Assembly: GCF_051124815.1 (NCBI RefSeq)
Contig: NZ_CP118487.1
Coordinates: forward strand, 558,001-622,000
Reading direction: 5' to 3'
From: Azospirillum sp051124815
Lineage (GTDB): Bacteria; Pseudomonadota; Alphaproteobacteria; Azospirillales; Azospirillaceae
DNA length: 64,000 bases
The notes beneath the pieces were generated by a model, which was not told the origin of the DNA, searched no databases, and was given only the letters and a program-made list of their open reading frames with translations. Positions 42,756 to 50,925 of the stretch are shown here, piece after piece. Positions within the stretch are counted from its first letter, which is position 1. Each line of letters begins with the position of its first letter. The translations under genes and the position numbers were made by a program.

Positions 42756-44390
42756 CTACTCCTCGTCGTCCGGCTGCCAGGCCCGGCGGCGCAGCTTGAA
42801 GCGCTGGACCTTGCCGGTCTCCGTCCGCGGCAGCGCGTCGAGGAATTCCACCGCGCGGGGGTATTTGTAGGGCGCGATGTGCTCCTTGACGAAGCTCTGC
42901 AGTTCCTCCGCCAGACGGTCGTCGGGGCGGACGTCGTCGCGCAGGACGACGAAGGCCTTGGGGATGGTGCCGCGCACCGGGTCGGGGGCGGCGATCACCG
43001 CGCATTCCTGCACCGCCTCGTGGCTCAGCAGGATGTTCTCGACTTCCAGCCCGGAGATCTTGTAGCCGGCCGAGACGATCAGGTCGTCGGTGCGGGCGTG
43101 ATACCAGAAGAAGCCGTCCTCATCGACGTGGAAGGCGTCGCCGGTCAGGTTCCAGCCCTGCTGGACATAGCTTTCCTGGCGCGGATCGTCGAGATAGAGG
43201 CAGCCGGTCGCACCGCGCACCGCCAGCCGGCCGACCTGTCCCGGCGGCAGCCGGCGGAACTGGTCGTCGACCACCATCGCCTCGTAGCCCGGCACCGGCT
43301 TGCCGGTGGAGCCGGGCCGGACGTCGCCGGGGACGGCGTGCAGCACAGCGTTCAGCAGCTCGGTGGTGCCCAGGCTGTCGAGGATCTGCAGCCCGGTGGC
43401 GTCGCGCCAGCCCTCGAAGGTCTGCTGCGGCAGCGGCTCCCCGGCGGAGACACAGAGGCGCAGGGAGGACAGCCCCTTCGCCAGCGCAGGATCGGCGGCC
43501 ATGCGGCCGATCATGCCGCGATAGACGGTCGGCACGGTGAACATAACCGTCGCCCGATGGCGGGTGGCGGCCTCCAGCAGCCGGTCGGCGGTCCCGCGCT
43601 CCAGCAGGATGACCGACGCGCCGATGCGCAGCGGGAACAGCAGCAGCCCGCCCAGCCCATAGGCGAAGGCCAGCGTCGGCGAGCCGCAGAACACGTCCTC
43701 GGCCGTCGTGCCCAGCACGGAGCGCGGCGACAGGTCGGAGATCGCCAGCAGATGGCGGTGGAAGTGGGCGGCCGCCTTCGGCGTTCCGGTGGTGCCGGAG
43801 GTGAAGGCGATCAGCGCGACGTCGTCCTGCGCCGTGTCGGCGGCCTCGAACCCGGCCGGCTTGGTGGCGATGCGGTGTTCCAGCTCGCCGTCGCGGAAGC
43901 CGACGATGCGCAGCGACGGCAGCGCCGCCTCTTCCAGATCGTCGAGGAAATGGGTGTCGCACAGCGCCATGTCGATGGCGGCGCGCTTCAGCACGTCGGC
44001 CAGTTCCGGCGCACGCAGCAGCGGCATCGTCGGCACCAGGACGCCGCCGGCCTTGATGACCGCCAGCCAGCAGGCGGCCAGCATCGGCGTGTTGGGGCCG
44101 CGCAGCAGGACGCGGTTGCCGGCGACCAGCCCGTAATCCTCGGTCAGGACGCGGGCGATGCGGTCGACGGTGTCGCGCATCCGGCCATAGCTCCACACCT
44201 CGCCGTCGCCGCCGATCAGGCAGGGACGACCGTCCCAGCCGCGCTCGCGCCAGCCGTCGATCAGGGCGGAGGCGGCGTTCAGGCGCTTCGGGTACTGGAG
44301 TTCGGGTCGTTCGAGAATCAGGTCGGGGCGTTGCGCCGGCGCCGGCAGCCGGTCACGGGTGAAGCTGTCCAGATGTCCGGATGGCGTCAT
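42756..44390 (-). CDS. Aryl-CoA ligase, benzoate/2-aminobenzoate-CoA ligase-like
   Basis: 544 residues of the AMP-forming acyl-CoA synthetase superfamily. The P-loop-like motif is AFTSGTTGTPKAAAHFHRHL (about residue 180), the adenylate motif is LGTTE, the hinge is YHARTDDLIVSAGYKISGLEVE, and the catalytic Lys lies in PRTETGKVQRFKLR. The N terminus (SGHLDSFTRDRLPAPAQRPDL) resembles 2-aminobenzoate-CoA ligases. The start at 44390 has a GGAGG site 11 bases upstream. No other aromatic degradation genes are adjacent, so the acid substrate is uncertain. Confidence 0.78.
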   Translation of the reverse strand: MTPSGHLDSFTRDRLPAPAQRPDLILERPELQYPKRLNAASALIDGWRERGWDGRPCLIGGDGEVWSYGRMRDTVDRIARVLTEDYGLVAGNRVLLRGPNTPMLAACWLAVIKAGGVLVPTMPLLRAPELADVLKRAAIDMALCDTHFLDDLEEAALPSLRIVGFRDGELEHRIATKPAGFEAADTAQDDVALIAFTSGTTGTPKAAAHFHRHLLAISDLSPRSVLGTTAEDVFCGSPTLAFAYGLGGLLLFPLRIGASVILLERGTADRLLEAATRHRATVMFTVPTVYRGMIGRMAADPALAKGLSSLRLCVSAGEPLPQQTFEGWRDATGLQILDSLGTTELLNAVLHAVPGDVRPGSTGKPVPGYEAMVVDDQFRRLPPGQVGRLAVRGATGCLYLDDPRQESYVQQGWNLTGDAFHVDEDGFFWYHARTDDLIVSAGYKISGLEVENILLSHEAVQECAVIAAPDPVRGTIPKAFVVLRDDVRPDDRLAEELQSFVKEHIAPYKYPRAVEFLDALPRTETGKVQRFKLRRRAWQPDDEE

Positions 44391-44745
44391 GCGCGGTGCT
44401 GCCTCCCCCCATTGGCTGACGGGGAGGATGGGTCCGGCGTGATCGGTGGGCGGAACCGGCCGCCACACGCGCGGTTCAGACACGGCCATACCATCGGCCG
44501 GCGCGAATGCGCATCCCTTCATGGGCAATGCTCCATCTCCCCCCGCAGAGGACGCATGAACACGCCTCCGTCTTATCTTTTATGCTCCGACTATAGTGCC
44601 AGGGGGCGCGCGTGAGCCATGCAACGAACGAATGGTGGGTGCACCATCAATCGCCATTCGTGCCGGGACAAGTGACTGAAAACGCCTGTTTTTCGTTGGT
44701 AAGACACATGATTCGGACCGAAAGTACGGGTCGGCGTACCAACTT
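44391..44745. other. Intergenic region with an inverted repeat
   Basis: 355 bases without a supported gene, upstream of the aryl-CoA ligase and downstream of the leftward hypothetical gene. An 8-bp inverted repeat ACGAATGG / CCATTCGT (44628-44635 and 44654-44661) could be an operator. An AT-rich patch around 44575-44600 (ATCTTTTATGCTCC) could hold a leftward promoter. Confidence 0.4.
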
Positions 44746-45279
44746 TCAGCCGTTCTGCAGATAGATGTCGATCTCGCCCTGTTCCATCACATGGGCGGTG
44801 CCGTGGATGATGCCGTTGGCGACCTGGATGATGCGGTGGATCATCGCGACGGAGGCCTGGCAGTCCATCCGCAGCTTGTCTGGATCGCCGCTGTCGATGT
44901 CGGTGCCGATCCGCTCCAGCGTGTGGGCGATCACCTGATGGGCCTGGGCGATGGTGTCCTCGAAGGGGCGGAGGAATTTCGACGGCACATGGCCGTACGC
45001 CTCGATCGCCAGTTCCTTGTCGGAAAAGCCGCTGTCGCGGAAATGCTCGGCATAGCTCTTGGGCTGCCAGATGCGGCATTCCTCCAGCATGTCCGGCATG
45101 TCCGGGATCATCTCGATCAGCATCACGATTTCGTTGAAGTGATTGAGATAATCGGTCGCCAGCAGCGTCTTTTCCGAGATGTTCGTGCCGCGCACGCGGT
45201 CCCGCCACCGGAGGAAGTCGGCAAGCTCATCCGGCGGAATGCCATCCATCAGGGACCGATCCAACTCTTGGTCTTCCAT
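44746..45279 (-). CDS. Hypothetical protein, helical
   Basis: 177 residues, acidic, soluble and predicted almost all helical. It starts MEDQELDRSLMDGIPPDELADF. Many Met and several His residues occur in regularly spaced helices (NHFNEIVMLIEMIPDMPDML, IAQAHQVIAHTLERIGTDID, VAMIHRIIQVANGIIHGTAHVME). I recognise no family. The His spacing could bind metal or haem, which is speculative. It is monocistronic. Confidence 0.65.
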   Translation of the reverse strand: MEDQELDRSLMDGIPPDELADFLRWRDRVRGTNISEKTLLATDYLNHFNEIVMLIEMIPDMPDMLEECRIWQPKSYAEHFRDSGFSDKELAIEAYGHVPSKFLRPFEDTIAQAHQVIAHTLERIGTDIDSGDPDKLRMDCQASVAMIHRIIQVANGIIHGTAHVMEQGEIDIYLQNG

Positions 45280-45675
45280 GCACAAACCCGGACCCGATGC
45301 GGCAGCCCACGCGACACCCCGGCCGGCTCGTTCCGGCCCGTCACACGGACGGTGCGTCCCAAGACGCCCAACCCCAACCGTGTGCCGATGTCCTTAACGT
45401 TGGATTAAACGGCTTGCAAGCGTCGGGTTGTGAAAGTCACCAATTGACGAAATGGAAACGGCGACAGGGCCGTTATCCATCCAGATAAAAACTCGCCGCC
45501 GGCGCCTGTCCGCATGATGTCGCGGCGGCGCCCGGCGGCGATGAGGACTGGCGGTTCAGGGAGGAATCACACCATTGGCGGTTCCAACACGCCTTCTACC
45601 GGTTTGTTCCCGGGCGGCATGCTTGGTTTTTTCAATCCCGGGACCGCGGCACCCGAAAGCCACGACGCGTGAGAA

Positions 45676-45888
45676 GAAAAAACGCGCCGGCCTGGGGGTG
45701 GCCGGCGCGTTCGAGGATCGGGAACACTCGCCTCGCCCTCGCACGGCAGATGCGCGGCAACTGCCGGAGGGCAATGTCAGAGTAGGCCGCTAAGTCTTTC
45801 GGAACGGTTAAGCCTTCTCCTCCGGCAACCCCTATGTGGAGGGGGTCATAGACCGCCGGTCGTTGCCGTCGGACCAGTTCCGGCCGTG
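45676..45888 (-). ncRNA. Candidate small RNA ending at a strong terminator
   Basis: A leftward terminator has no leftward gene within 1.3 kb upstream of it. On the minus strand a -10-like CATAAT lies at 45895-45900 with a weak CTGTAA about 16 bases before it. That would give a transcript of about 210 bases with several internal inverted repeats (for example around CCGGCAGTTGCCG). It does not match 6S, SRP, tmRNA or RNase P in any segment I recognise. Confidence 0.35.
45677..45711 (-). terminator. Strong leftward rho-independent terminator
   Basis: A perfect 12-bp stem AACGCGCCGGCC / GGCCGGCGCGTT (45681-45692 and 45700-45711) with a 7-base loop. A run of six T follows on the minus strand. Confidence 0.85.
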
Positions 45889-46203
45889 CTTCATATTATG
45901 CATACTGAGTAATCCGTTACAGGTATCTCGAATAAATCTTTCGGGTTCACTCCCGTTAGGCCGTGGACTGCGCCATATGAATTTGACCGTTGCAGGTCGC
46001 GATGCGTCAGTCTGCTGTGAAGGCAGCGTCGACGGCATCTCGACCTCCGGCGGGCACCGACCTTCCGGAATTCGTTGCCGGCTTTCGCCGCCGGACACCT
46101 AACGCCCGGAAGGATCGGGTTGCACCGGCCGCATCCGGGTACCCGGAGCGGCATGTCGGGTGGATGCCAGGAACACGCGCCGCAGAAAGGCACGGGGAGA
46201 GAG

Positions 46204-47007
46204 ATGGAGCAGTACACCGGTCACTTCATGCAGCATTTGCCCTACCTGCGCCGCTATGCCCGCGCGCTGACCGGGACGAACGGGCGGGGGGACGCCTTGG
46301 TGACCCGCACCCTGGAATGGTATCTGGAGGCGGACGAGGCGGAGACCGGCCGGGGCGGCGACCTGTCGCGCGGCACGCTCTATCGCCATCTGAACGAGTT
46401 GCAGGACGAGGAAGGCGCCCCCCCGGCGGTGGCGCCGTACCATCCGGTCGAATCGGCCCTGATGACTCTGGAGGAGACCGACCGCCGGCTCTACCTGCTG
46501 GTCAATCTGGAGGACCTGCCGGTCGGCGATGCCGCCATCGTCCTGGGCATCGCCCCGGAAGACGCGATGGAGCGTCTGAACCACGCCCGCGAGCGTGTCC
46601 GCGCCCGCCTGACCGCCACCATCCTGATCGTCGAGGATGACGCCATCATCGCCTTCGATCTGGCGGAAACGGTGCGCGGCATGGGCCACATCGTCTGCGG
46701 CAACGCGGCGACGATGGACGAGGCGCTGTCGCTGGCGGCGGAGCATCGGCCGACGCTGGCCCTGATGGACATCCGGCTGGCCGACGGCGACAACGGGCTG
46801 GAGGTGGCGCGCGAGCTGCGGGCCCGCCGGTTCCTGCCGGTGATCTTCGTCACCGCCTTCCCCGACGATCTGGCCAAGCACGGTCTGGAGCATCTGGGGC
46901 CGGTCATTCCGAAGCCCTTCACCCGCGACCAGATCGAACAGGCGATCACCCGCGCGGTGTTCATGCCCCAGCCGGAAGACGCCCGTGAGACGGCGCAGCC
47001 CCACTGA
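46204..47007 (+). CDS. phyR: PhyR-type response regulator (sigma-like domain plus receiver)
   Basis: 267 residues. Residues 1-130 are an ECF sigma-like domain (LPYLRRYARALTG, HPVESALMTLEETDRRLYLLVNLEDLP, VLGIAPEDAMERLNHARERVR). Residues 138-255 are a receiver (ILIVEDDAIIA with acidic residues 144-146, phospho-acceptor Asp189 in LMDIRLADG, Thr217, Lys237 in PKPF). This order defines PhyR, the anti-anti-sigma factor that on phosphorylation binds NepR and frees EcfG. A GGGGAGAGAG ribosome site precedes the ATG at 46204. No nepR, ecfG or histidine kinase gene is adjacent, so it may be a secondary paralogue. Confidence 0.88.
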   Translation: MEQYTGHFMQHLPYLRRYARALTGTNGRGDALVTRTLEWYLEADEAETGRGGDLSRGTLYRHLNELQDEEGAPPAVAPYHPVESALMTLEETDRRLYLLVNLEDLPVGDAAIVLGIAPEDAMERLNHARERVRARLTATILIVEDDAIIAFDLAETVRGMGHIVCGNAATMDEALSLAAEHRPTLALMDIRLADGDNGLEVARELRARRFLPVIFVTAFPDDLAKHGLEHLGPVIPKPFTRDQIEQAITRAVFMPQPEDARETAQPH

Positions 47008-47031
47008 GGGGCGGCGCCGCCTGATCCGGCT

Positions 47032-47898
47032 TCAGCGGAAGACCACCGTCTTGTTGCCGTTCAGCAGCACGCGGTGCTCCACGTGATAGCGGACGGCGCG
47101 GGCCAGCACGATGTTCTCGATGTCACGCCCGATGGCCACCAGGTCGTCGGGCGTCATCGTATGGTCGACGCGCTCCGCCTCCTGCTCGATGATCGGGCCT
47201 TCGTCGAGGTTGGAGGTGACATAGTGCGCGGTGGCGCCGATCAGCTTCACGCCGCGTGCATGGGCCTGATGGTAGGGCTTGGCCCCCTTGAAACTGGGCA
47301 GGAAGCTGTGGTGGATGTTGATGACCCGGCCGGCCATCCGCTCGCACAGCGCCCCCGACAGCACCTGCATGTAGCGGGCGAGCACGACGAGATCGACCTT
47401 CTCCTCCTCCACGATCTCCAGCAGGCGGGCTTCCTGCTGCGCCTTGTTTCCGGGGGCGACCGGCAGATGGTGGAACGGGATGTTGTGCCACGCCGCCAGT
47501 TGGTAGAAGTCGCGGTGGTTGGAGACGATGGCCGGGATTTCGATCGGCAGGTAGCCGGTGCGGTAGCGGTACAGCAGGTCGTTCAGGCAGTGGCCGAACT
47601 TCGACACCATGATCAGCACGCGCGGCCGGCGGCGGGCATCGTGGATCTGCCAGGTCATGCCGAAGCGTTCCGCCACCTGGGCGGCGAATTCGGCCTCGAG
47701 CTGTTCCTTCGTCGGGCCGGCCGGGTTGCCGTTGAAGCTGACGCGCATGAAGAACAGGCCGGAGATGCGGTCGCCGAACTGCGCGCTGTCGATGATGTTG
47801 CAGCTCCGCTCCGCCAGGAAGCCGGACACCGCGAAGACGATGCCGACGGTGTCGGGGCAGGAAACGGTGAGGATATAGTCGGAGCCGGTCTCAGACAT
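47032..47898 (-). CDS. purU: Formyltetrahydrofolate deformylase
   Basis: 288 residues. An N-terminal ACT domain (YILTVSCPDTVGIVFAVSGFLAERSCNIID) is followed by a formyltransferase-fold catalytic domain. The active-site segments INIHHSFLPSFKGAKPYHQA and TSNLDEGPIIEQE hold the conserved His and Asp. It hydrolyses 10-formyl-THF to THF and formate. The start at 47898 (MSETGSDY) was chosen over an upstream Met. It converges with phyR. Confidence 0.92.
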   Translation of the reverse strand: MSETGSDYILTVSCPDTVGIVFAVSGFLAERSCNIIDSAQFGDRISGLFFMRVSFNGNPAGPTKEQLEAEFAAQVAERFGMTWQIHDARRRPRVLIMVSKFGHCLNDLLYRYRTGYLPIEIPAIVSNHRDFYQLAAWHNIPFHHLPVAPGNKAQQEARLLEIVEEEKVDLVVLARYMQVLSGALCERMAGRVINIHHSFLPSFKGAKPYHQAHARGVKLIGATAHYVTSNLDEGPIIEQEAERVDHTMTPDDLVAIGRDIENIVLARAVRYHVEHRVLLNGNKTVVFR

Positions 47899-48134
47899 CG
47901 CGCGTCCACCATGGCGTACAGCAAGAAAAGGGGGAAGCTTCCCTAGCACGAACGTCGCGATGTTGCACCCGCTTCATGAGCGGATGCGCACATGGCTGCA
48001 CCGTCTGGCGGGCTGTACCGACAAGTGGGATTGCCCCCGATCCCGCCCGGCCCACACCGCTCTGGCGCAGATGCGCCGGCGGTGCGACAATCGGCAGCGG
48101 CCGGACTGGCCGGCGAAGAGAGGCGGGATCACCC

Positions 48135-48521
48135 ATGGCAACCGGCGGCAAGATCATCGGTGAATACACCAAGGGCAAGGTCGACAAGCTGATGACGGCC
48201 GATGCCGCCGACAGCAGCCGCAGCCAGCGCATCCGCCATTTCCTGGAAAACATGGATGCGGCGATCCTGGAGGCCAACTGCGAGGTTATCGGGCGCGAGC
48301 TGCCCAACCTGGACCGCGACAGCTTTCTGCGCATGGCGGTGCGGGTGGCGGAACTGCGCGCCGACTATATCCGCGCCGGCCTGAAGATGTCCGAATCCCG
48401 GCATCCGGACTCATCGACCGTCACCGACCTCGCCCGCCTGCGCGCGGCCTACGAGGAGATGCTGGCCGTCTATGAAGCCGCCGAACGGGTGATCGAGCGC
48501 GGATACGCCAAGCTGGGGTGA
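48135..48521 (+). CDS. Hypothetical protein
   Basis: 128 residues, soluble, helical and charged. It starts MATGGKIIGEYTKGKVDKL; heptad-like segments follow (ARLRAAYEEMLAVYEAAERVIERGY). No family is recognised. GAGGCGGG before the ATG at 48135 serves as ribosome site. It is followed by a REP-like repeat. Confidence 0.6.
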   Translation: MATGGKIIGEYTKGKVDKLMTADAADSSRSQRIRHFLENMDAAILEANCEVIGRELPNLDRDSFLRMAVRVAELRADYIRAGLKMSESRHPDSSTVTDLARLRAAYEEMLAVYEAAERVIERGYAKLG

Positions 48522-48555
48522 GGGGCGGGCATTTTCTTAGGAAAACTCCTTCGGC

Positions 48556-48641
48556 CGTCATTCCCGCGCAGGCGGGAATCCAGCCATGTCAGCGGTTTCC
48601 CGGAAAGGTTTCCTGGTTCCCCGCCTTCGCGGGGATGACGG
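48556..48641. repeat. REP-like inverted repeat (CGTCATTCCCGC type)
   Basis: The two ends CGTCATTCCCGC and GCGGGGATGACGG are inverted. Inner palindromes are TTCCCGCGCAGGCGGGAA and CCCCGCCTTCGCGGGG. Elements with this CGTCATTCCCGC...GGGAATCCAG signature are scattered in many proteobacteria. It lies between a rightward and a leftward gene. Confidence 0.75.
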
Positions 48642-48666
48642 ACGAGAGTGGACCCCGCCGGGCGAC

Positions 48667-48708
48667 AAAAACAAAAATCCCCTCCCCCGCGGTCCTGCGG
48701 AGAAGGGG
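48667..48708 (-). terminator. Leftward terminator after small ORF at 48800
   Basis: Minus strand: stem CCCCTTCTCCGC / GCGGGGGAGGGG (two mismatches) with a 6-base loop, followed by ATTTTTGTTTTTG. It is 92 bases after the stop of the small gene. Confidence 0.75.
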
Positions 48709-48799
48709 CGCGACCGATAGGTCACATGTATCGGTCACATATTCAGTGGCGACCTTCCAAAGCGACGCCCGGTGGCCGGATGACGGCCGGCATCAGGTC

Positions 48800-48967
48800 T
48801 TACACGTCGTGGAAATGCTCCAACTCACGACGCAGGCTGGTCGCCTCCTGCCGCAGGCCGACGATCCGGCGGACGTCGGGACTGGGCTGCTGTTCCTCGC
48901 GTTCGAGCTTGTCCTCGATATCGCGCTGCTCTTGCCGGATGATGTTGAACAGGGCTTTCCTCAACAT
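48800..48967 (-). CDS. Small charged coiled-coil protein
   Basis: 55 residues: MLRKALFNIIRQEQRDIEDK at the start and an end of SLRRELEHFHDV. It is helical and highly charged, with heptads suitable for a coiled coil. A strong GGGAGGTGTCG ribosome site precedes the ATG, and a good terminator follows on the same strand, so it is a credible gene although very short. The size and helical character recall DUF465/YdcH-type proteins, but I cannot assign the family. Confidence 0.65.
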   Translation of the reverse strand: MLRKALFNIIRQEQRDIEDKLEREEQQPSPDVRRIVGLRQEATSLRRELEHFHDV

Positions 48968-49221
48968 CGACACCTCCCGAGCTGATCGCTAAAATTTTAG
49001 CGCTTTTTCAATCCGTCATCAAGCAACCAATCACCTCTGTCGAATCCTCAGCCTGTCAAGTGTGCCCATATGACCGGAGGCTCACAAATATTCAGAAACG
49101 GTAACCTGCCCGGTCTTGACAATACTTTTTTGCAGCCGCATTGGTTAATGAATCAGGCTAGACCAACGGGTGGCACGGCGGGTCGGGCGACCTGACGCCG
49201 CGTTCTCCCCACCTTTGCAGC

Positions 49222-50073
49222 ATGGTATTTCTGGCAATGGATCGACGGCAGCTGCTTGGGCTCGGGCTGAGCAAACTTTGGTTAACCGCTTTCGGCACGG
49301 CGGCGATGGCGCTGGCCCAGCCGCTGGGCCTGGCCATGGCTGCGGAGCGGCGGCCCGGCCGCAAGCCGGCCGGCGGCGCTTCGTCGCGGCCCCGGCTGGT
49401 CATGCTCGACCCCGGCCATGGCGGCAACGATCCCGGCGCGATCGGCACCCGCGGCACCTTCGAGAAGGAGGTCACGCTCGACATCGCCCACGAGGTCGCC
49501 CGCATCCTGGCCGGCCGGACGAATGTCGCGGTGAAGCTGACGCGGCGGGACGACCGTTTCCTGGCGCTGGACGAGCGGGTGGCGCTGACGCGCGAGGCCG
49601 GGGCCGACCTGTTCGTGTCGATCCACGCCGACAGCGCCCCCAATGCCGATGCGCGCGGACTGTCGGCCTATATCCTGTCGGAAAAGGCGTCGGACTCCTT
49701 CGCCTCGCGCCTCGCCCAGCAGGAGAATCAGGCCGACCGCTTCGGCAAGCCGGGTTCCTTCGGCGGCGGCCGGATCGTCAAGGACATCCTGCTGGACCTG
49801 ACGGCGCGCCATACCCGCCATGCCTCGCTGGCCGCCCGCCAGCTTCTGGTGGAAGGCGCGGGCAAGGAACTGCGCCTGCTGGAAAACCCGATGCGTTCGG
49901 CCAATTTCGCGGTGCTGAAGGCGCCGGACGTGCCGTCGGTTCTGGTGGAGACCGGCTTCCTGTCGAACCCCAGGGACGAGGAAATCCTGCGTGACGCCAC
50001 CGCGCGGCGGGTGGTTTCGCGCGTCCTGGCGCGCGAGATCGCGCGCGTAATCTCCAGCCCAGCTTTCGCCTGA
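49222..50073 (+). CDS. N-acetylmuramoyl-L-alanine amidase (Amidase_3)
   Basis: 283 residues. A signal peptide or Tat-like leader (MDRRQLLGLGLSKLW, hydrophobic to about residue 40) precedes the catalytic domain. Zinc ligands are in MLDPGHGGNDPG (His), EKEVTLDIAHEVA (Glu) and VSIHADS (His); the catalytic Glu is in LVETGFLSNPRDEE. It cleaves peptide stems from septal peptidoglycan, as AmiC does. There is no AMIN or LysM domain. A Met 15 bases downstream of 49222 is an equally good start. Confidence 0.88.
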   Translation: MVFLAMDRRQLLGLGLSKLWLTAFGTAAMALAQPLGLAMAAERRPGRKPAGGASSRPRLVMLDPGHGGNDPGAIGTRGTFEKEVTLDIAHEVARILAGRTNVAVKLTRRDDRFLALDERVALTREAGADLFVSIHADSAPNADARGLSAYILSEKASDSFASRLAQQENQADRFGKPGSFGGGRIVKDILLDLTARHTRHASLAARQLLVEGAGKELRLLENPMRSANFAVLKAPDVPSVLVETGFLSNPRDEEILRDATARRVVSRVLAREIARVISSPAFA

Positions 50074-50307
50074 TTTTGCCCCGAGACTGCCCGGAAGCCG
50101 CCTGGGGGCGCTGCGGCGAAAATCCTGCCGCAGCCGCTCCTTCGCAATCGCAGCGACTGCAACATCCGTGCATCACCTCGGGACAAAGTGACGATGACTG
50201 GTGAAACCCTTGAATTTCCCCATTGCAAAGACCGTTCCGCCGTGACTTTTTCCGGCCGCGCGCCGCATCCGCCCGGCGCTCGACATGCAGGCAGGGGGAG
50301 GCACGCT

Positions 50308-50913
50308 GTGACGGGTTTGAGCCGCCTTTGGACGATGATGGCGCTTGCCTGCGCCGCAGGAGCTTCGCTGTCAGGCTGTGGGCCGCTGGTGCTGGGCACC
50401 GCGGGGGGCGCCGCGGTTGTGGCGTCGCAGGAGCGCGGCTTCGGCGGCTTCGTCAGCGACACCGAAATCCGCGCCCGCATCAATTCGCTGTGGCTGCAGC
50501 ATTCGATCGACATGACGAACCGGATCGGCCTGACCGTCGACCAGGGCCGCGTGCTGCTGACCGGCCGCGCCGCCGACGCGCAGATGCGCCTCGACGCCGT
50601 GCGTCTCGTCTGGCAGGCCGACGGCGTCAAGGAAGTCATCAACGAAATCCAGATCGACAACGGGTCCAGCATCCTGGACACCGCACGCGACACCTGGATT
50701 TCAACCCAGATCCGCAGCGGCATTACGTTCGATGCGGATATTCATAGCCAGAATTACAGCATCGATACCGTCGATGGTGTTGTCTACCTGATGGGTGTCG
50801 CCAGTTCGCAGGAAGAGCTGGACCGCGTGCTCCAGCATGCGCGCTCAGTGCCCAAGGTCCAGCGTGTCGTCAGCTACGTGCGCCTGCTCCCAAACCCAAA
50901 CATCCAGGGTTGA
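50308..50913 (+). CDS. BON-domain lipoprotein (OsmY/DolP-like)
   Basis: 201 residues. The lipobox LSGC lies near residue 22 after a short hydrophobic signal. Two BON domains follow: about 50-115 (IRARINSLWLQHSIDMTNRIGLTVDQGRVLLTGRA) and 125-190 (ISTQIRSGITFDADIHSQNYSIDTVDGVVYLMG). This is the layout of DolP/YraP, an outer-membrane lipoprotein acting in envelope integrity. I chose the GTG at 50308 because GGGGGAGG lies before it and it gives a proper lipoprotein signal. The secreted protein gene follows 12 bases later. Confidence 0.85.
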   Translation: MTGLSRLWTMMALACAAGASLSGCGPLVLGTAGGAAVVASQERGFGGFVSDTEIRARINSLWLQHSIDMTNRIGLTVDQGRVLLTGRAADAQMRLDAVRLVWQADGVKEVINEIQIDNGSSILDTARDTWISTQIRSGITFDADIHSQNYSIDTVDGVVYLMGVASSQEELDRVLQHARSVPKVQRVVSYVRLLPNPNIQG

Positions 50914-50925
50914 AACCCGACCGCC

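Larger units (their letters stand above)
45280..46203. other. 924-base intergenic region before the PhyR-like gene
   Basis: No protein gene is supported here; frames on both strands are short and low in domain content. It contains a strong leftward terminator at 45677-45711 with a candidate small RNA upstream of it. The AT-rich patch 45890-45945 probably holds promoters. A leader of more than 200 bases precedes the PhyR-like gene. I searched for a NepR-like small protein and an EcfG-type GGAAC...CGTT promoter and saw neither. Confidence 0.5.

Noticed and set aside
45575..45793. Small plus-strand ORF of 72 residues
   Set aside because: It spans the leftward terminator hairpin, and has no ribosome site or recognisable composition.
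45280..46203. NepR gene next to phyR
   Set aside because: No 50-70 codon frame with the NepR helix pattern was found on either strand.
48518..48985. 155-residue plus-strand ORF
   Set aside because: It runs through the REP-like repeat and is antisense to the small coiled-coil gene, which has a good ribosome site and terminator.
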